The position numbers were made by a program, and so were the translations under genes. The notes under the pieces are model-generated. The model searched no databases, was not told the origin of the DNA, and saw nothing but the letters and a program-made list of their open reading frames with translations. DNA of 64,000 nucleotides from JAODBJ01 sp963782465 (GTDB taxonomy: Bacteria; Actinomycetota; Acidimicrobiia; IMCC26256; PALSA-610). Shown piece after piece: positions 9,051 through 18,013 of this stretch (position 1 is its first letter; each line of letters starts with the position of its first letter). The stretch covers positions 620,001 through 684,000 of the forward strand of contig CAWAJR010000001.1 in NCBI GenBank assembly GCA_963782465.1. The letters run 5' to 3'.

Positions 9051-9770
9051 CTAACGGCTGGTGCCGTCGGCGCCCGAAGGCAATTCCGGGCCGCCGGTCG
9101 CCGGCGGCGCGTCCGTGCTCCCGGCGCTCGAGGCTTCGACCTCGTCGACGTACCAGCGCGGCCGTTTGGCGATCGCCCACGATGCCGGGACCTTCCCGCG
9201 CAGCATCGAACCCAGCGAAACGGGGTCGGAGAGCGCGAAGGAGATGTGGCCGATCACGGTCAGCCAGATGCCGAACGCGAACCAGTCGTGCACGAATGTC
9301 GCGCCGGTGCGCACGTCGTTGGTGAAGAACTTGAACCAGTACATGATCGAACCCGACGCGAGCATCACGATGATCGCCGACGCCTGGAACGTTCCGTTGA
9401 GCTTCTGACCGGGATTGAACTTGCCGAGTTGGGCGCGGGCACGTGTGCGCCGGAAGAACCAGCGGCGGTCGTCGGGGATCCACCGGCTCAGCGCGCGGAC
9501 GTCGCGCCGGAGCGCGGCGCCCGAGCGCAGCACCAACCCGGTCAGCAACGGGAACGGCAGCGCGAGGCCCGCGAGCACGTGGATGCGTTCGACGATCTCG
9601 CGGCGACCGACGAGCGCCGACAGCTGGCCGATGTACAGCACCGAACCCGTGAGCATCAGCGTGATGAAGAGCGTCGCGTTGCACCAGTGCACGATGCGTT
9701 CGGTGCGGTCGAAGCGCACGATGGTTCCCGTCGGGCGCAGCTTCGCCGGCGTGCGCGCGGCGATCGTCAT
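9051..9770 (-). CDS. Cytochrome b subunit (formate dehydrogenase gamma / cytochrome b561-like)
   Basis: 239 residues with about four transmembrane helices and histidines placed as heme ligands: RIVHWCNA near residue 28, RIHVLAGL near 64, FVHDWFAF near 160 and VIGHISFA near 174. This matches the formate dehydrogenase gamma or Ni/Fe-hydrogenase cytochrome b fold. It starts inside the stop codon of the molybdopterin oxidoreductase gene (ATGA overlap), so it most probably anchors that exported enzyme and links it to the quinone pool. The pair is analogous to MsrP-MsrQ, but the cytochrome is of a different type. Confidence 0.8.
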   Translation of the reverse strand: MTIAARTPAKLRPTGTIVRFDRTERIVHWCNATLFITLMLTGSVLYIGQLSALVGRREIVERIHVLAGLALPFPLLTGLVLRSGAALRRDVRALSRWIPDDRRWFFRRTRARAQLGKFNPGQKLNGTFQASAIIVMLASGSIMYWFKFFTNDVRTGATFVHDWFAFGIWLTVIGHISFALSDPVSLGSMLRGKVPASWAIAKRPRWYVDEVEASSAGSTDAPPATGGPELPSGADGTSR

Positions 9771-10483
9771 GTCGGTGTGTCGTCGCGCCCGTTGGACCGG
9801 CCGACCCAGCCGTTGACGTCGTAGCCGTACTGCTCCCAGTAGCCCGGTACCACTTCAGACGTGAGCTCGATCCCGTTGAGCCACTTGGTCGACTTGTAGC
9901 CGTACATCGGCGCGACGTACATGCGAACCGGGCCGCCGTGGATGCGGGAGACGTCGCCGCCTTCGAAGCCGTACGCGACGATCACGTCGTCGCGGCGGGC
10001 CTGGTCGAGGGTGAGGCTCTCCGTGTACGCGCCGTCGAACGAGGTGAACCGCACTGCGCGCGCACGAGGCTTCACGCCGGCCCGGTCGAGGACGTCGGCG
10101 AGGCGCACACCCGTCCACTTCACGTCGAAGACGCGCCAGCCGGTGACGCACTGGAAATCGCGCGTGAGGTGGGTGGGCTTCATCGCGAGCAGGTCGGCGT
10201 AGGAGAGGGTGATCGGTTTGTCGACCAGGCCGGTGACCTTCAACCGGTACTGCTCCTTCGAGCGCGACGGGAGGTCGCCCGTGATCGAGTAGATGCGGAA
10301 CCGGCCGAGCGGCAGGAGCGACGACAGCCCGGTGCCGTCCTTCGCTACCAGCGGCCCGACCGTTCGCTCCAGCGCGTCCTGCACTTTCGCGCCGAACGCG
10401 ATGCCGGCCGCGCCCAACCCCAGCAGCCCGAGGAAGACGCGCCTGCCGACCGGTGACTCAGTGGGTGAGGCGACTTCCTCCAT
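9767..10483 (-). CDS. Tat-exported molybdopterin-dependent oxidoreductase (sulfite oxidase/MsrP-like)
   Basis: 238 residues. The N-terminus has a twin-arginine signal (GRRVFLGLLGLGAAG, about residues 13-28), so it is exported folded with its cofactor. The catalytic domain is of the SUOX type: the molybdenum-ligating Cys lies in RDFQCVTGW and is followed by DVKWTGVRL; HGGPVRMYVAPMYGYKSTKW is the C-terminal signature. The natural substrate could be sulfite, sulfoxides or methionine sulfoxide residues. It is the first gene of a two-gene operon with the cytochrome b, which is a likely redox partner by inference from the 4-base overlap. Confidence 0.85.
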   Translation of the reverse strand: MEEVASPTESPVGRRVFLGLLGLGAAGIAFGAKVQDALERTVGPLVAKDGTGLSSLLPLGRFRIYSITGDLPSRSKEQYRLKVTGLVDKPITLSYADLLAMKPTHLTRDFQCVTGWRVFDVKWTGVRLADVLDRAGVKPRARAVRFTSFDGAYTESLTLDQARRDDVIVAYGFEGGDVSRIHGGPVRMYVAPMYGYKSTKWLNGIELTSEVVPGYWEQYGYDVNGWVGRSNGRDDTPT

Positions 10484-10558
10484 GCCCGTAACGGTAGGAC
10501 CGTGCGTTGCGATGCGGACGTCGCGACCGGGCTCCAGCCGCTTACGGTTCGCGAAACT

Positions 10559-11953
10559 TCAACCGAGCGCCATGACCTCGTCGAAACCGGCACGGAGGCA
10601 CTCGACGAGTACGTCGGGGTCGGGGACCGCGGCCGTGTCGGCCACCACGCCGATGCAACAAGTATCGGCGTGCGATATGAGTGCGATGTTCATGCTTGCG
10701 CCCGTGGGCGGGGCGAAGGCATAGAACCGCTCGACCTTCGCGCCGGCCACGTACACGGGCACGGGCGCGCCCGGCACGTTCGTGGTCACGAAGTCGGAGC
10801 ATTTCAACATCGACCCGAACAACGCGGTGGTCACGGTCGTCGGCATGCGGTTGAGGACCATCGCGAGCTGGCCCGTCATCGTGAGCGCCGGTTCGGCCCG
10901 CCAGCCGCGCACGAGTTCGCCGACCACCTGCATCCGTTCACGCGCGTCGACGATGTCGGCCGGCACGCCGAAGCGCGCGGGAGCGAAGCGATTGCCGCCC
11001 GGGCTGTCGGCCGAAGTCCGCAGGTTGATCGGGATCGTCATGCGGAGGTTCGGCACCACTTCCTCGTGACGGCGGTGGTAGTGCGCCAGCCCGCCCAGCA
11101 CCGCGGCGACGAACGCGTCGTTGAGGCTGCCCTCGCCGGCTTTGGCGGCGCGTTTCATCGAGTCGAGCGGTACGTCGAACGCGTCGAGGCGGCGACCGAG
11201 ACCGCGCATCGTCATCACCGGCGACAGCGGCCGCGACGCGGGGGCGAGCGTGCGGGCGATCGAGCGGGCCGTGTTCGCGCCGCCCGTGATGGCGCCGACG
11301 GGATCGCGCAGCGACGACACCATCGCCCGCACCAGCGAGCCCGGGAGGCGGCGGGCGACACCGAGCACGCGCCGGCGGGTGTGGTCGAGCGAATCGCGCA
11401 CGAGCGCCGGCGCGCCGAAGTGCTCCTCGGGCGGTACCACGGGACGGTCGGCGGGCCCGGCCGCATCTCGTTCGAAGTCGACGACGTGCAGCAGGAGGTC
11501 CATCCCGCCGATGCCGTCGGTGATCGTGTGGTGCACCTTCAGGACCATTGCCGCCCGATCGCCTTCGAGGCCGTCGAGGAGCGTGAACTCCCAGAGCGGA
11601 CGGGCGCGGTCGAACCCGGCGGTCGCGATCGGGCCGACGACGTCGAGCAGCGTGCGCATCGATCCGGGTTGCGGCAACCGGAAGCGATGCAGGTGGAAAT
11701 CGAGGTCGAACCCGGGCTCGAACGTCCAGCGGGGCGGGCCGATGCGCAACGGGGGTGAGATCACCCGCTGGCGCAAACGGGGGATCAGCAGGGTCGCCCG
11801 TTCGAGCCGGTCGCGCAACGTCGCCCAATCGGGTGCCCGGTCGAGAATGCCCACGGCGACGATCGTCGACCGCAGTACCGGGTCTTTCTCGATGTTCCAC
11901 ATCAGCGCGTCTTCGTCGCTCATGTGGTGCGTGAACCGATCGGCTTCTCCCAC
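10559..11953 (-). CDS. Wax ester synthase/diacylglycerol acyltransferase (WS/DGAT)
   Basis: 464 residues from GTG at 11953; ATG at 11923 (MSDEDALMWNIEKDP) is an equally plausible start and fits the family N-terminus. The active-site motif HHTITDG (HHxxxDG) is present, as is a C-terminal NVPGAP segment typical of the family. The enzyme esterifies acyl-CoA with fatty alcohols or diacylglycerol to make storage lipids and is common in actinobacteria. A frame extension to TTG at 11974 ends against a long palindrome. It has no close operon partner here. Confidence 0.88.
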   Translation of the reverse strand: MGEADRFTHHMSDEDALMWNIEKDPVLRSTIVAVGILDRAPDWATLRDRLERATLLIPRLRQRVISPPLRIGPPRWTFEPGFDLDFHLHRFRLPQPGSMRTLLDVVGPIATAGFDRARPLWEFTLLDGLEGDRAAMVLKVHHTITDGIGGMDLLLHVVDFERDAAGPADRPVVPPEEHFGAPALVRDSLDHTRRRVLGVARRLPGSLVRAMVSSLRDPVGAITGGANTARSIARTLAPASRPLSPVMTMRGLGRRLDAFDVPLDSMKRAAKAGEGSLNDAFVAAVLGGLAHYHRRHEEVVPNLRMTIPINLRTSADSPGGNRFAPARFGVPADIVDARERMQVVGELVRGWRAEPALTMTGQLAMVLNRMPTTVTTALFGSMLKCSDFVTTNVPGAPVPVYVAGAKVERFYAFAPPTGASMNIALISHADTCCIGVVADTAAVPDPDVLVECLRAGFDEVMALG

Positions 11954-11976
11954 ACCTGCACCGTACGACCTCAACC

Positions 11977-12023
11977 GACGTGCGTCGATAGCTATCGCAT
12001 AGCGATAGCTATCGACGCACGTC
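11977..12023. repeat. REP-like palindrome, copy A
   Basis: Two perfect 22-base arms (11977-11998 and 12002-12023) around the loop ATA. The outer ends read ACGTGCGTCG and CGACGCACGT; the core repeats GATAGCTATC. It lies between the divergent starts of the wax ester synthase and epoxide hydrolase-like genes, so a terminator role is unlikely. It matches copies at 49123 and 58284 over nearly its full length. Confidence 0.8.
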
Positions 12024-12045
12024 CGGCTTCCCGTAGCTTCCGGCT

Positions 12046-12927
12046 GTGCGCGAGCGATACGTGGTGACCAACGGTGTGCGGCTCTACTGCCTCGAAGCGG
12101 GCCCGGTCGACGGGCCGCTCGTCTTGCTGTTCCACGGCTTTCCCGAGTTGGCGTTCTCCTGGCGGGCGCAGGTCGACGCGATCGCGGCCGCCGGGTACCA
12201 CGTCGTCGCGCCCGACCTCCCCGGGTACGGGCGTTCCGACAAGCCCGACGTGACCTACGACGCCGAGTGGGTCAACGCGTGCCTGGTCGGCCTGATCGAA
12301 CCGCTCGGCCACGAGCGAGCGGTGATCGCCGGGCACGACTGGGGCGGCATCCTCGTGTGGACGCTCGTTCGCCGGTACCCGTCGCGCATCGTGGGCGTGA
12401 TCGGTGTGAACACCCCCGATCTCCCGCGCCCGCCGATGCCGCCGGTCGAGTTGATGCGCCAGATCTTCGTCGACAACCCGATCTACATCATCCAGTTCCA
12501 AGCGCGCGGTGTGGCGGAATGGGTGTTGTCGTGGGGACGCGGCGCCGACGATTTCGTCGAGATGATCTTCGGCGCGACCACGCACAACGCCGGCGTGTTC
12601 ACCGACGACGTGCTCGAGGTCTACAAGGAGGCGTTCAGGCCCGCCGGTGCGCTCACGCCACCGATCGAGTACTACCGGAACCTCGATCGCAACTGGTCGC
12701 TCAGTGCCGACATCGCCGACCGGCTGGTCGAAGTGCCGTGCCTGATGATCTCGGCCGAGAACGATCCGGTGCTCACCCCGATGATGACCGCCGGGATGGA
12801 GGAGCGGGTGCCCGACCTCGAGAAGGTCGTGATCGAGAACTGCGGCCATTGGACCCAGCAGGAGCGACCCGAGGAGACGACCGCAGCCATGCTGCGCTAC
12901 CTCGACCGTCTCGATCGCTGGCGCTGA
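12046..12927 (+). CDS. Alpha/beta hydrolase, epoxide hydrolase-like
   Basis: 293 residues from a GTG start. The fold signatures are the oxyanion loop HGFPE (30-34), PGYGRSDKP, the nucleophile elbow GHDWGG with Asp98, an acid in SAENDPV and the catalytic His in NCGHWTQQE. A Tyr pair in IEYYRN on the cap agrees with epoxide ring activation, so a soluble epoxide hydrolase is more likely than a haloalkane dehalogenase. Substrate unknown. The gene diverges from the wax ester synthase and converges on an amidohydrolase. Confidence 0.82.
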   Translation: MRERYVVTNGVRLYCLEAGPVDGPLVLLFHGFPELAFSWRAQVDAIAAAGYHVVAPDLPGYGRSDKPDVTYDAEWVNACLVGLIEPLGHERAVIAGHDWGGILVWTLVRRYPSRIVGVIGVNTPDLPRPPMPPVELMRQIFVDNPIYIIQFQARGVAEWVLSWGRGADDFVEMIFGATTHNAGVFTDDVLEVYKEAFRPAGALTPPIEYYRNLDRNWSLSADIADRLVEVPCLMISAENDPVLTPMMTAGMEERVPDLEKVVIENCGHWTQQERPEETTAAMLRYLDRLDRWR

Positions 12928-12941
12928 CCGGCACGAAGCCG

Positions 12942-13991
12942 TCAGCGGCCGAAGCGATCGCCCAACCGGTAGAAGGCAAGCGGCGTCGACCAGAAGATCG
13001 GGTCGAGCTGCTCGCCGGTCAATCCCGCCGCGTGTTCGAGGAACTCGTCGATCGCGTCGGGGAACGCGGCGTCGGGGTGCGGGAAGTCGCTCGCCCACAC
13101 GATGTGGTCGGCGCCCACGCGGTCGGCCGCCATCGCCGCCAACGGGTCTTCGGGGTCCGTCGAGATGACGCACTGCCGGGCGAAGTACTCGCTCGGCGAG
13201 AGCGACAGGTCTTTCGTCTCCGACTCGGCCATCCACTCGCGATGGTCGTCGAGGCGCGCCAACCAGTACGGCAGCCACCCCGTACCCGACTCGAGGAACG
13301 CGACCCGCAGGTTCGGATGGCGTTCGAGCGCGCCGTCGAGCATGAGGCTCGCGCACGCGGCCATCTGTTCCATCGGGTGCGACAGCGCGTGCCGCAACGC
13401 GAAGCCGTCGAAACGATCCCGGCCGATCGTCGCGCCGCGCAGCCCGAGCCCTTCGTGCACCGCGAGCACGAGGCCGGTCTCTTCGAGCGCGTCGTAGAAC
13501 GGGTCGTAGGCGGCATCGCCGAGGTTGCGGCCGTAGAGATGGTTCGGCCGCACCATCAGGCCGACCAGCCCGAGGGCGGCGGCGCGTCGTGCTTCGTCGG
13601 CGGCGAGCCGCGGGTCGGCGATCGGTGCGATCCCGACCGCGGCCAGGCGCGCCGGTTCGTGCGCGCAGTATTCGGCGACCCAATCGCCGTACCGGCGGCA
13701 CGCGTCGGCCGACTCCGCCGCCGTCAGTTCCGGTTGGTAGGGAACGAACAAGCCGACCGAGGGGTACAGCACGACGGCGTCGATGCCCTGCCGGTCCATC
13801 GCCCGCAGGTACGACGGCGCGTCGAACCCGTGGTCCCACTGGTCGGTGAGATCGGCCCCGCCGCACGCGACGAACGGTGTGGTCGGGGGCAGGTCCATCG
13901 GGTTGCGGCCGTACTCGTGCGCCGGCCCGAACACCCCGCCCGGTTCGATGACGTGCGCGTCGGCGTCGAGGATGCGGCGGCCGTCACGCAC
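12942..13991 (-). CDS. Amidohydrolase family 2 (metal-dependent TIM barrel)
   Basis: 349 residues from a GTG start. N-terminal DADAHVIEP provides the HxE-type metal ligands, VLAVHEG a further His and WASDFPHPDA the C-terminal Asp. These are the marks of the ACMSD-like amidohydrolase/decarboxylase group that acts on aromatic or ring-cleavage acids. The exact reaction cannot be read. Upstream, two direct GTCACACC copies ten bases apart (around 14015-14034) sit between this start and the SDR genes and might be regulatory. Confidence 0.8.
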   Translation of the reverse strand: MRDGRRILDADAHVIEPGGVFGPAHEYGRNPMDLPPTTPFVACGGADLTDQWDHGFDAPSYLRAMDRQGIDAVVLYPSVGLFVPYQPELTAAESADACRRYGDWVAEYCAHEPARLAAVGIAPIADPRLAADEARRAAALGLVGLMVRPNHLYGRNLGDAAYDPFYDALEETGLVLAVHEGLGLRGATIGRDRFDGFALRHALSHPMEQMAACASLMLDGALERHPNLRVAFLESGTGWLPYWLARLDDHREWMAESETKDLSLSPSEYFARQCVISTDPEDPLAAMAADRVGADHIVWASDFPHPDAAFPDAIDEFLEHAAGLTGEQLDPIFWSTPLAFYRLGDRFGR

Positions 13992-14034
13992 GGCGCCAAC
14001 TCACGTTCCACGTCACACCCATGTCACACCTGCT

Positions 14035-14819
14035 TCACGCCCGCCGCGCGGCCATGCCGCCGTCGAGCGGGATCACGGTGCCGCTGATGTACGCGGCCCC
14101 CGGCGACGCGAGGAACGCGACCGTGTCGCACACTTCGCTCGCGGTGCCGAGCCGTCCCATCGGTGTGCGGCTCGCGACCATCTGCTTGATCGCGTCGGGG
14201 TCGGGGCGCGCGACGCCATCTGCGCGAACAACCCGGTGTCGCAGGCCGAGGGCGAAACGACGTTCACGGTCACGCCATCGGGGGCGTGCTCGATCGCGGC
14301 TTGCTTGGCGAGGTTCACCAGCGCGCCCTTCGACGCGCAGTAGGCCGCGTAACCGGGCGAGCCGATCGCACCGAGGATCGATCCCATCAGCACGACCGCA
14401 CCGCCGCCGCCGTTGCGGATCGCCGGGATCCCGTGCTTCATGCAGAGGAACGGCCCTTTGAGGTTGACGCCGATGACGTGCTGCCAGTCGGCGTCGCTGC
14501 ACTCGACGACGGAACTCCGGGTTTCGACGGCCGCGCTGCACACCAACACGTCGAGGCGGGAGTGACGCTCGACGATGTCGTCGACCATGGCGGCGACTTC
14601 GCCCTCGCTCGTCACGTCGACGGTCATCGCCTCGGCCTTCCGCCCGGCCGCGGTGATGTTGTCGGCGACCTGGCGCACCTGCAGCTCGTCGATGTCGGCG
14701 ATCACCACGGTGCAACCGTCGGCGGCGAGGCGGCTCGCGATCGCCTCGCCGAGGCCCGACGCACCGCCCGTCACCAACGCAACCCGTTTGCCGTTCGACG
14801 CTTCGTTCGTTGCGGTCAC
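14035..14819 (-). pseudogene. Short-chain dehydrogenase/reductase 2, interrupted by a frameshift
   Basis: GTG at 14819 follows TAGGAG. The frame shows the Rossmann motif TGGASGLGEAI, the CSAA strand, a catalytic Ser in MGSILG and YCASKGAL for YxxxK. After LFAQMA near 14210 the frame turns to Arg/Ser-rich nonsense, while the neighbouring frame reads ARPDPDAIKQMVASRTPMGRLG and ends at 14035 with SGTVIPLDGGM, the standard SDR C-terminus. One missing base near 14205-14216 explains it. About 261 residues when restored. It starts nine bases after the preceding SDR stop, so the two are an operon. An assembly indel is as likely as a dead gene. Confidence 0.75.
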
Positions 14820-14827
14820 GGCGGCTC

Positions 14828-15602
14828 CTACCGGTACGCGGCGAGGCCGCCGTCGCAGGGGATGACGGCGCCCGACGTGTACGACGATTCGTCGCTCGCG
14901 AGGAACAGCGCGATCTTCGCGATGTCGTCGGCGGTGCCGAGCCGGTGGGCCGGGATCGTGTTGCGCAGCCCGTCGAGGAAGCCGTCGGGATCGGGCATCT
15001 CCTCGGCGACCTTCCGGAAGCGGGGCGTGTCGATCGATCCCGGCGCGATCACGTTGGCGCGCACCTTCGGCCCGTACTCGACCGCGATCTGGCGGGTCAG
15101 CGCGACGAGGCCGGCTTTCGCGGCACCGTAGGCCGCGTAGCCCTCCGAGCCGATCAAGCCGAGGACCGACGCGGTGTTGATGATGGAACCGCCTTCGCCT
15201 TCGAGCATGGTCGGTATCGCGGCCCGGCAGGCCCAGAAGATCGCGCTCGAGGTTCGTCGCGATCGTGATGTCCCACTGCGCTTCGGTGCAGTCGACGAGG
15301 CGGCCCGACATCTGGATCGCGGCGTTGTTGTAGAGGACGTCGATGCGCCCGTAGGCGGCCATCGCGGTGTGCACCATCGACGCGCAGTCGGCTGCCGACG
15401 ACACGTCGGCATGGCAGGCGAGCGCTTCGCCACCGTTCTTCTGCACGAGGGCGACCGTCTGCATCGCGGCGTCGTCGTTGATGTCGACGGCGCAAATCGT
15501 CGCCCCGTGCTCGGCGAAGAGCAGTGAGGCGGCTTGGCCCTGCCCCGAGCCCGCGCCGGTGATGAGCGCGACCTTTCCGGCGAGCAACTGCGTTCGCGCC
15601 AT
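14828..15602 (-). pseudogene. Short-chain dehydrogenase/reductase 1, interrupted by a frameshift
   Basis: ATG at 15602 begins MARTQLLAGKVALITGAGSG, with the TGxxxGxG cofactor motif and NNAA. At about 15240 the frame leaves the family after ATNLE; the next frame continues AIFWACRAAIPTMLEGEGG, then NTASVLG (catalytic Ser), YAAYGAAKA (YxxxK) and ends SGAVIPCDGGLAAYR at 14828. Removing one base in GAGCGCGATC joins them into about 257 residues. NAD(P)-dependent oxidation of an alcohol or hydroxyacyl group is expected from the family. Two adjacent SDR genes both broken by single bases suggests sequence error. Confidence 0.75.
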
Positions 15603-15677
15603 GAGCGGCGACGGTAGGAAGAACTGACACGCACGTCAACTCTGTGCCTCGCGGGCCGATCCGCCATGCTTTGGGCC

Positions 15678-16502
15678 ATGCACCGAGACGATCCCGTCGC
15701 CCGGCACGGCGCGCTGTTCGAGATCGACGGCGAGGAACTCGTTCCCACCGATCTTTCCCGTGGCCCGTGGGACCCGAACGCGCTCCATGGCGGCCCGACG
15801 GCCGCGTTGCTCGCCCGGGCGATCGAGCGGCACGACCCGGGGCCGGCATCGTTCGTGTCGCGGCTCACCGTCGAACTGTTCCGCCCGGTGCCGCTGGCAC
15901 CATTGCGGGTCGCGGTTCGTACCGCGCGGCCGGGTCGCAACGTGCAGTCGCTGGAAGCGTCGGTCTTCGCGGGCGACGTCGAGGTTGCCCGGGCGACCGC
16001 GTTGCGCCTCCGCGTCGCGCCGGTGTCGTTGCCGGCGTCGTCGGAACCCGCCGTCGTGCCGCCCGTCGTCCGCGGCGCGGGCAGCGTCCCGCCCTTCTCG
16101 GGCATCGATCTCGTCGGCTACTGGAGCGCGTGCGAGCTCGAGATGGTCGAAGGGTCGTGGCTCGAACCCGGCCCCGGCACGGCCTGGATCCGCCTCCGCT
16201 GCCCGGTGGTCGCGGGCGAGGAACCGACGCCGTTGCAGCGTGTCGCGGCGGCCGCCGACTTCGGGTCGGGCGTCGGCAACCCGGTCCGGGCGACCGATGT
16301 CGGCGCGATCAACCCCGACCTCACGATCCACCTGCACCGGGAGGCCCGGGGCGAGTGGGTCGCGTTGCGCTCGCAGGGCTGGGCACATCCCGCCGGTGTC
16401 GGTATGGCGCAGACCGAGTTGTTCGACGACCACGCCACGATCGGCACCGCGCTGCAGAGCCTGCTCGTGCAGGAGAACCGGCGCCCGCTCGCGAGCCGCT
16501 GA
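15678..16502 (+). CDS. Acyl-CoA thioesterase family protein (TesB-like double hotdog)
   Basis: 274 residues. The segment GPWDPNALHGGPTAALLARAIE is the hotdog helix signature of the 4HBT_3/TesB-like group, and the second half (LRSQGWAHPAGVGMAQTELFDD) is the second hotdog. It probably hydrolyses an acyl-CoA. ATG at 15678 is chosen; an in-frame ATG at 15666 would add four residues. It diverges from the SDR pair; the 75-base spacer contains TGAC-6-GTCA at 15625-15638, a possible operator. Confidence 0.75.
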   Translation: MHRDDPVARHGALFEIDGEELVPTDLSRGPWDPNALHGGPTAALLARAIERHDPGPASFVSRLTVELFRPVPLAPLRVAVRTARPGRNVQSLEASVFAGDVEVARATALRLRVAPVSLPASSEPAVVPPVVRGAGSVPPFSGIDLVGYWSACELEMVEGSWLEPGPGTAWIRLRCPVVAGEEPTPLQRVAAAADFGSGVGNPVRATDVGAINPDLTIHLHREARGEWVALRSQGWAHPAGVGMAQTELFDDHATIGTALQSLLVQENRRPLASR

Positions 16503-16556
16503 TTCGCGGCCGGCGTTACGGTTTGGCCGGGTGGCCCCGACCAGTGAGGAGGCCCG

Positions 16557-16964
16557 ATGGCGACGGTCAGCGTGCGTTACATCGTGAACGACGTCGATGC
16601 CGCGATCGCGTTCTACTGCGAACAGCTCGGCTTCCGGGAAGACATGCACCCCGCGCCGACCTTCGCCATGCTGTCGCGCGGCGACCTCCGGCTGGTGCTC
16701 AGCGCTCCCGGTGGCGGCCCGGGCGGCGGCCAGGCGATGCCCGACGGCCGGGTCCCCGAACCCGGGGGATGGAACCGCTTCTCCCTCGAGGTCGAGAACC
16801 TCGAAGCGACGGTCGCCGCCCTGCGCGGCGCCGGTGCGCACTTCCGCAACGACATCGTCACCGGCGTCGGTGGGAAGCAGATCCTCGTCGACGACCCGTC
16901 GGGCAACCCGGTCGAGTTGTTCGAACCGACGTTGCCCGAAGCATCGCTCGATCGGCCCCGCTGA
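16557..16964 (+). CDS. VOC/glyoxalase-fold protein
   Basis: 135 residues starting right after AGGAGGCCCG. The N-terminal VRYIVNDVDAAIAFYCEQLGF and C-terminal KQILVDDPSGNPVELFEP are typical bleomycin-resistance/glyoxalase modules, with a metal-ligand Glu in VELFEP. A Gly-rich loop lies between. The reaction is unknown. It is followed one base after its stop by trmO and is probably co-transcribed with it. Confidence 0.82.
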   Translation: MATVSVRYIVNDVDAAIAFYCEQLGFREDMHPAPTFAMLSRGDLRLVLSAPGGGPGGGQAMPDGRVPEPGGWNRFSLEVENLEATVAALRGAGAHFRNDIVTGVGGKQILVDDPSGNPVELFEPTLPEASLDRPR

Positions 16965-16965
16965 C

Positions 16966-17397
16966 GTGAACGCACGCGACCCGCGCCTGATCGAATTGCT
17001 CCCGATCGGCGTCGTCGAGTCGCCGCTTCTCGACCGCGCGTCGGCGCCGAAGCAGGGCACCGAGGGCGCGCCCGACGCGTGGTTGGTGCTCGAACCGGCT
17101 TACCGCGCCGGTCTCGATGGTTTGCGCGCCGGTGATCGGCTGATCGTGCTGACGTGGCTCGACCGCGCCGAGCGCGACGTGCTGCGCGTGCACCCACGCG
17201 ACGACGCGCGCAATCCCGAACGCGGCGTGTTCGGGACCCGGTCACCAGACCGGCCGAACCCGATCGGGCTGCACGAAGTGGAGATCATGGAGATCGCCGG
17301 TAGCCGGCTCCACGTGCGCCCCCTCGAAGCGTTGGACGGCACGCCGATCGTCGACCTCAAACCGGTGCTCGCACCCCACCCCCAACCTGGGTTGTGA
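16966..17397 (+). CDS. trmO: tRNA (N6-threonylcarbamoyladenosine(37)-N6)-methyltransferase TrmO family
   Basis: 143 residues from GTG at 16966. The signature RSPDRPNPIGLHEVEI and DGTPIVDLKP identify the TsaA/YaeB/TrmO beta-barrel family, which uses S-adenosylmethionine to methylate t6A37 in tRNA-Thr in E. coli. The protein is short because the C-terminal extension of the E. coli enzyme is absent, as in many actinobacterial members. Its last codons and stop lie inside a 48-base perfect palindrome. Confidence 0.82.
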   Translation: MNARDPRLIELLPIGVVESPLLDRASAPKQGTEGAPDAWLVLEPAYRAGLDGLRAGDRLIVLTWLDRAERDVLRVHPRDDARNPERGVFGTRSPDRPNPIGLHEVEIMEIAGSRLHVRPLEALDGTPIVDLKPVLAPHPQPGL

Positions 17398-17436
17398 CGT
17401 TTATGCCCCCGTACGGGGGCATAAACGTCACAACCC
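17389..17436. terminator. 48-base perfect palindrome between convergent genes
   Basis: A perfect palindrome with no unpaired loop, centred on GTAC at 17411-17414; left arm begins GGGTTGTGACG and runs into TTTATGCCCCC. It covers the trmO stop and ends four bases before the stop of the minus-strand gene, so as RNA it would form a very stable bidirectional terminator. As DNA it could also bind a dimeric protein. It does not share the ends of the REP-like copies elsewhere in the window. Confidence 0.7.
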
Positions 17437-17439
17437 GGC

Positions 17440-17939
17440 TCAGTCCTCGTCGCCTTCGTCGTCGGGGGTGCGCTCGATGTCGGCGGCGTGCAGTTCGAAC
17501 TCGTCGTTTCGGAACACGAGGCTGGCGGGGCGGCCCGACAGCGGCGGGCGAAGGTCGCCGCGCGACGGGTCGATGCGCACCGACACCGTTCGCCGCCCGG
17601 CCGCGGTGAGCATCGTGACGCGGTCCGACGAGCCCCACTTGAACGCGGACGCGGGCAGGGTGAGCGACTGGTAGGTCGAGAACTTCGCCAGCTTGCCCGC
17701 CCGGCGCCGCAATGCCGTTTCGACGCGTTGGGTGACCGGCGTGACGAACGCTTCGGGCAGCTTCGCCCGCTCGAGTTCTTCCTTCACGATGTCGCGCAAC
17801 GCGGCCCTTGCACGGCGTTGCGTTGCAGCCCCGCGGCCCGGGCCGCGTTCGATGCCCGGTTGACGCGTTCGAGCGTCGCGGCCAGCACGTTGCGCTGGTC
17901 GGCATCGGGAAGGAGCCGGACTTCGTCGATGCTCACCAC
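17440..17939 (-). pseudogene. Conserved-looking unknown protein with a frameshift
   Basis: The N-terminal part reads in one frame from GTG at 17939 or 17936 (VSIDEVRLLPDADQRNVLAATLERVN) up to about QRNAVQ near 17815. The C-terminal part continues in another frame from RAALRDIVKEELERAKLPEAF to IERTPDDEGDED-stop. One missing base within the GTGCAAGGGCCGCG stretch (about 17806-17822) would join them into about 166 residues with a helical first half and a beta-rich second half. I recognise no family. It faces the Rrf2 gene across 75 bases. Confidence 0.55.
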
Positions 17940-17985
17940 GGCGCTGGATCGTACCCACCGCCGAGTGGAACTTTTCCTGGACATT

Positions 17986-18009
17986 TATAATCCGGATACT
18001 TAGTATCCG
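17986..18009 (+). promoter_or_regulatory. Promoter -10 TATAAT with overlapping CGGATAC-TTA-GTATCCG operator
   Basis: A consensus TATAAT (17986-17991) in an AT-rich pocket is followed at once by a perfect inverted repeat CGGATAC TTA GTATCCG (17993-18009) that would cover the transcription start, five bases before the Rrf2-family start codon. This is the layout expected for an autoregulated Rrf2 repressor. No convincing -35 element is seen, which fits a regulated promoter. Confidence 0.7.
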
Positions 18010-18013
18010 AGTT

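Noticed and set aside
14015..14034. Direct GTCACACC copies before the amidohydrolase gene as an operator
   Set aside because: Only two short copies, no regulator nearby; too weak for a separate call.
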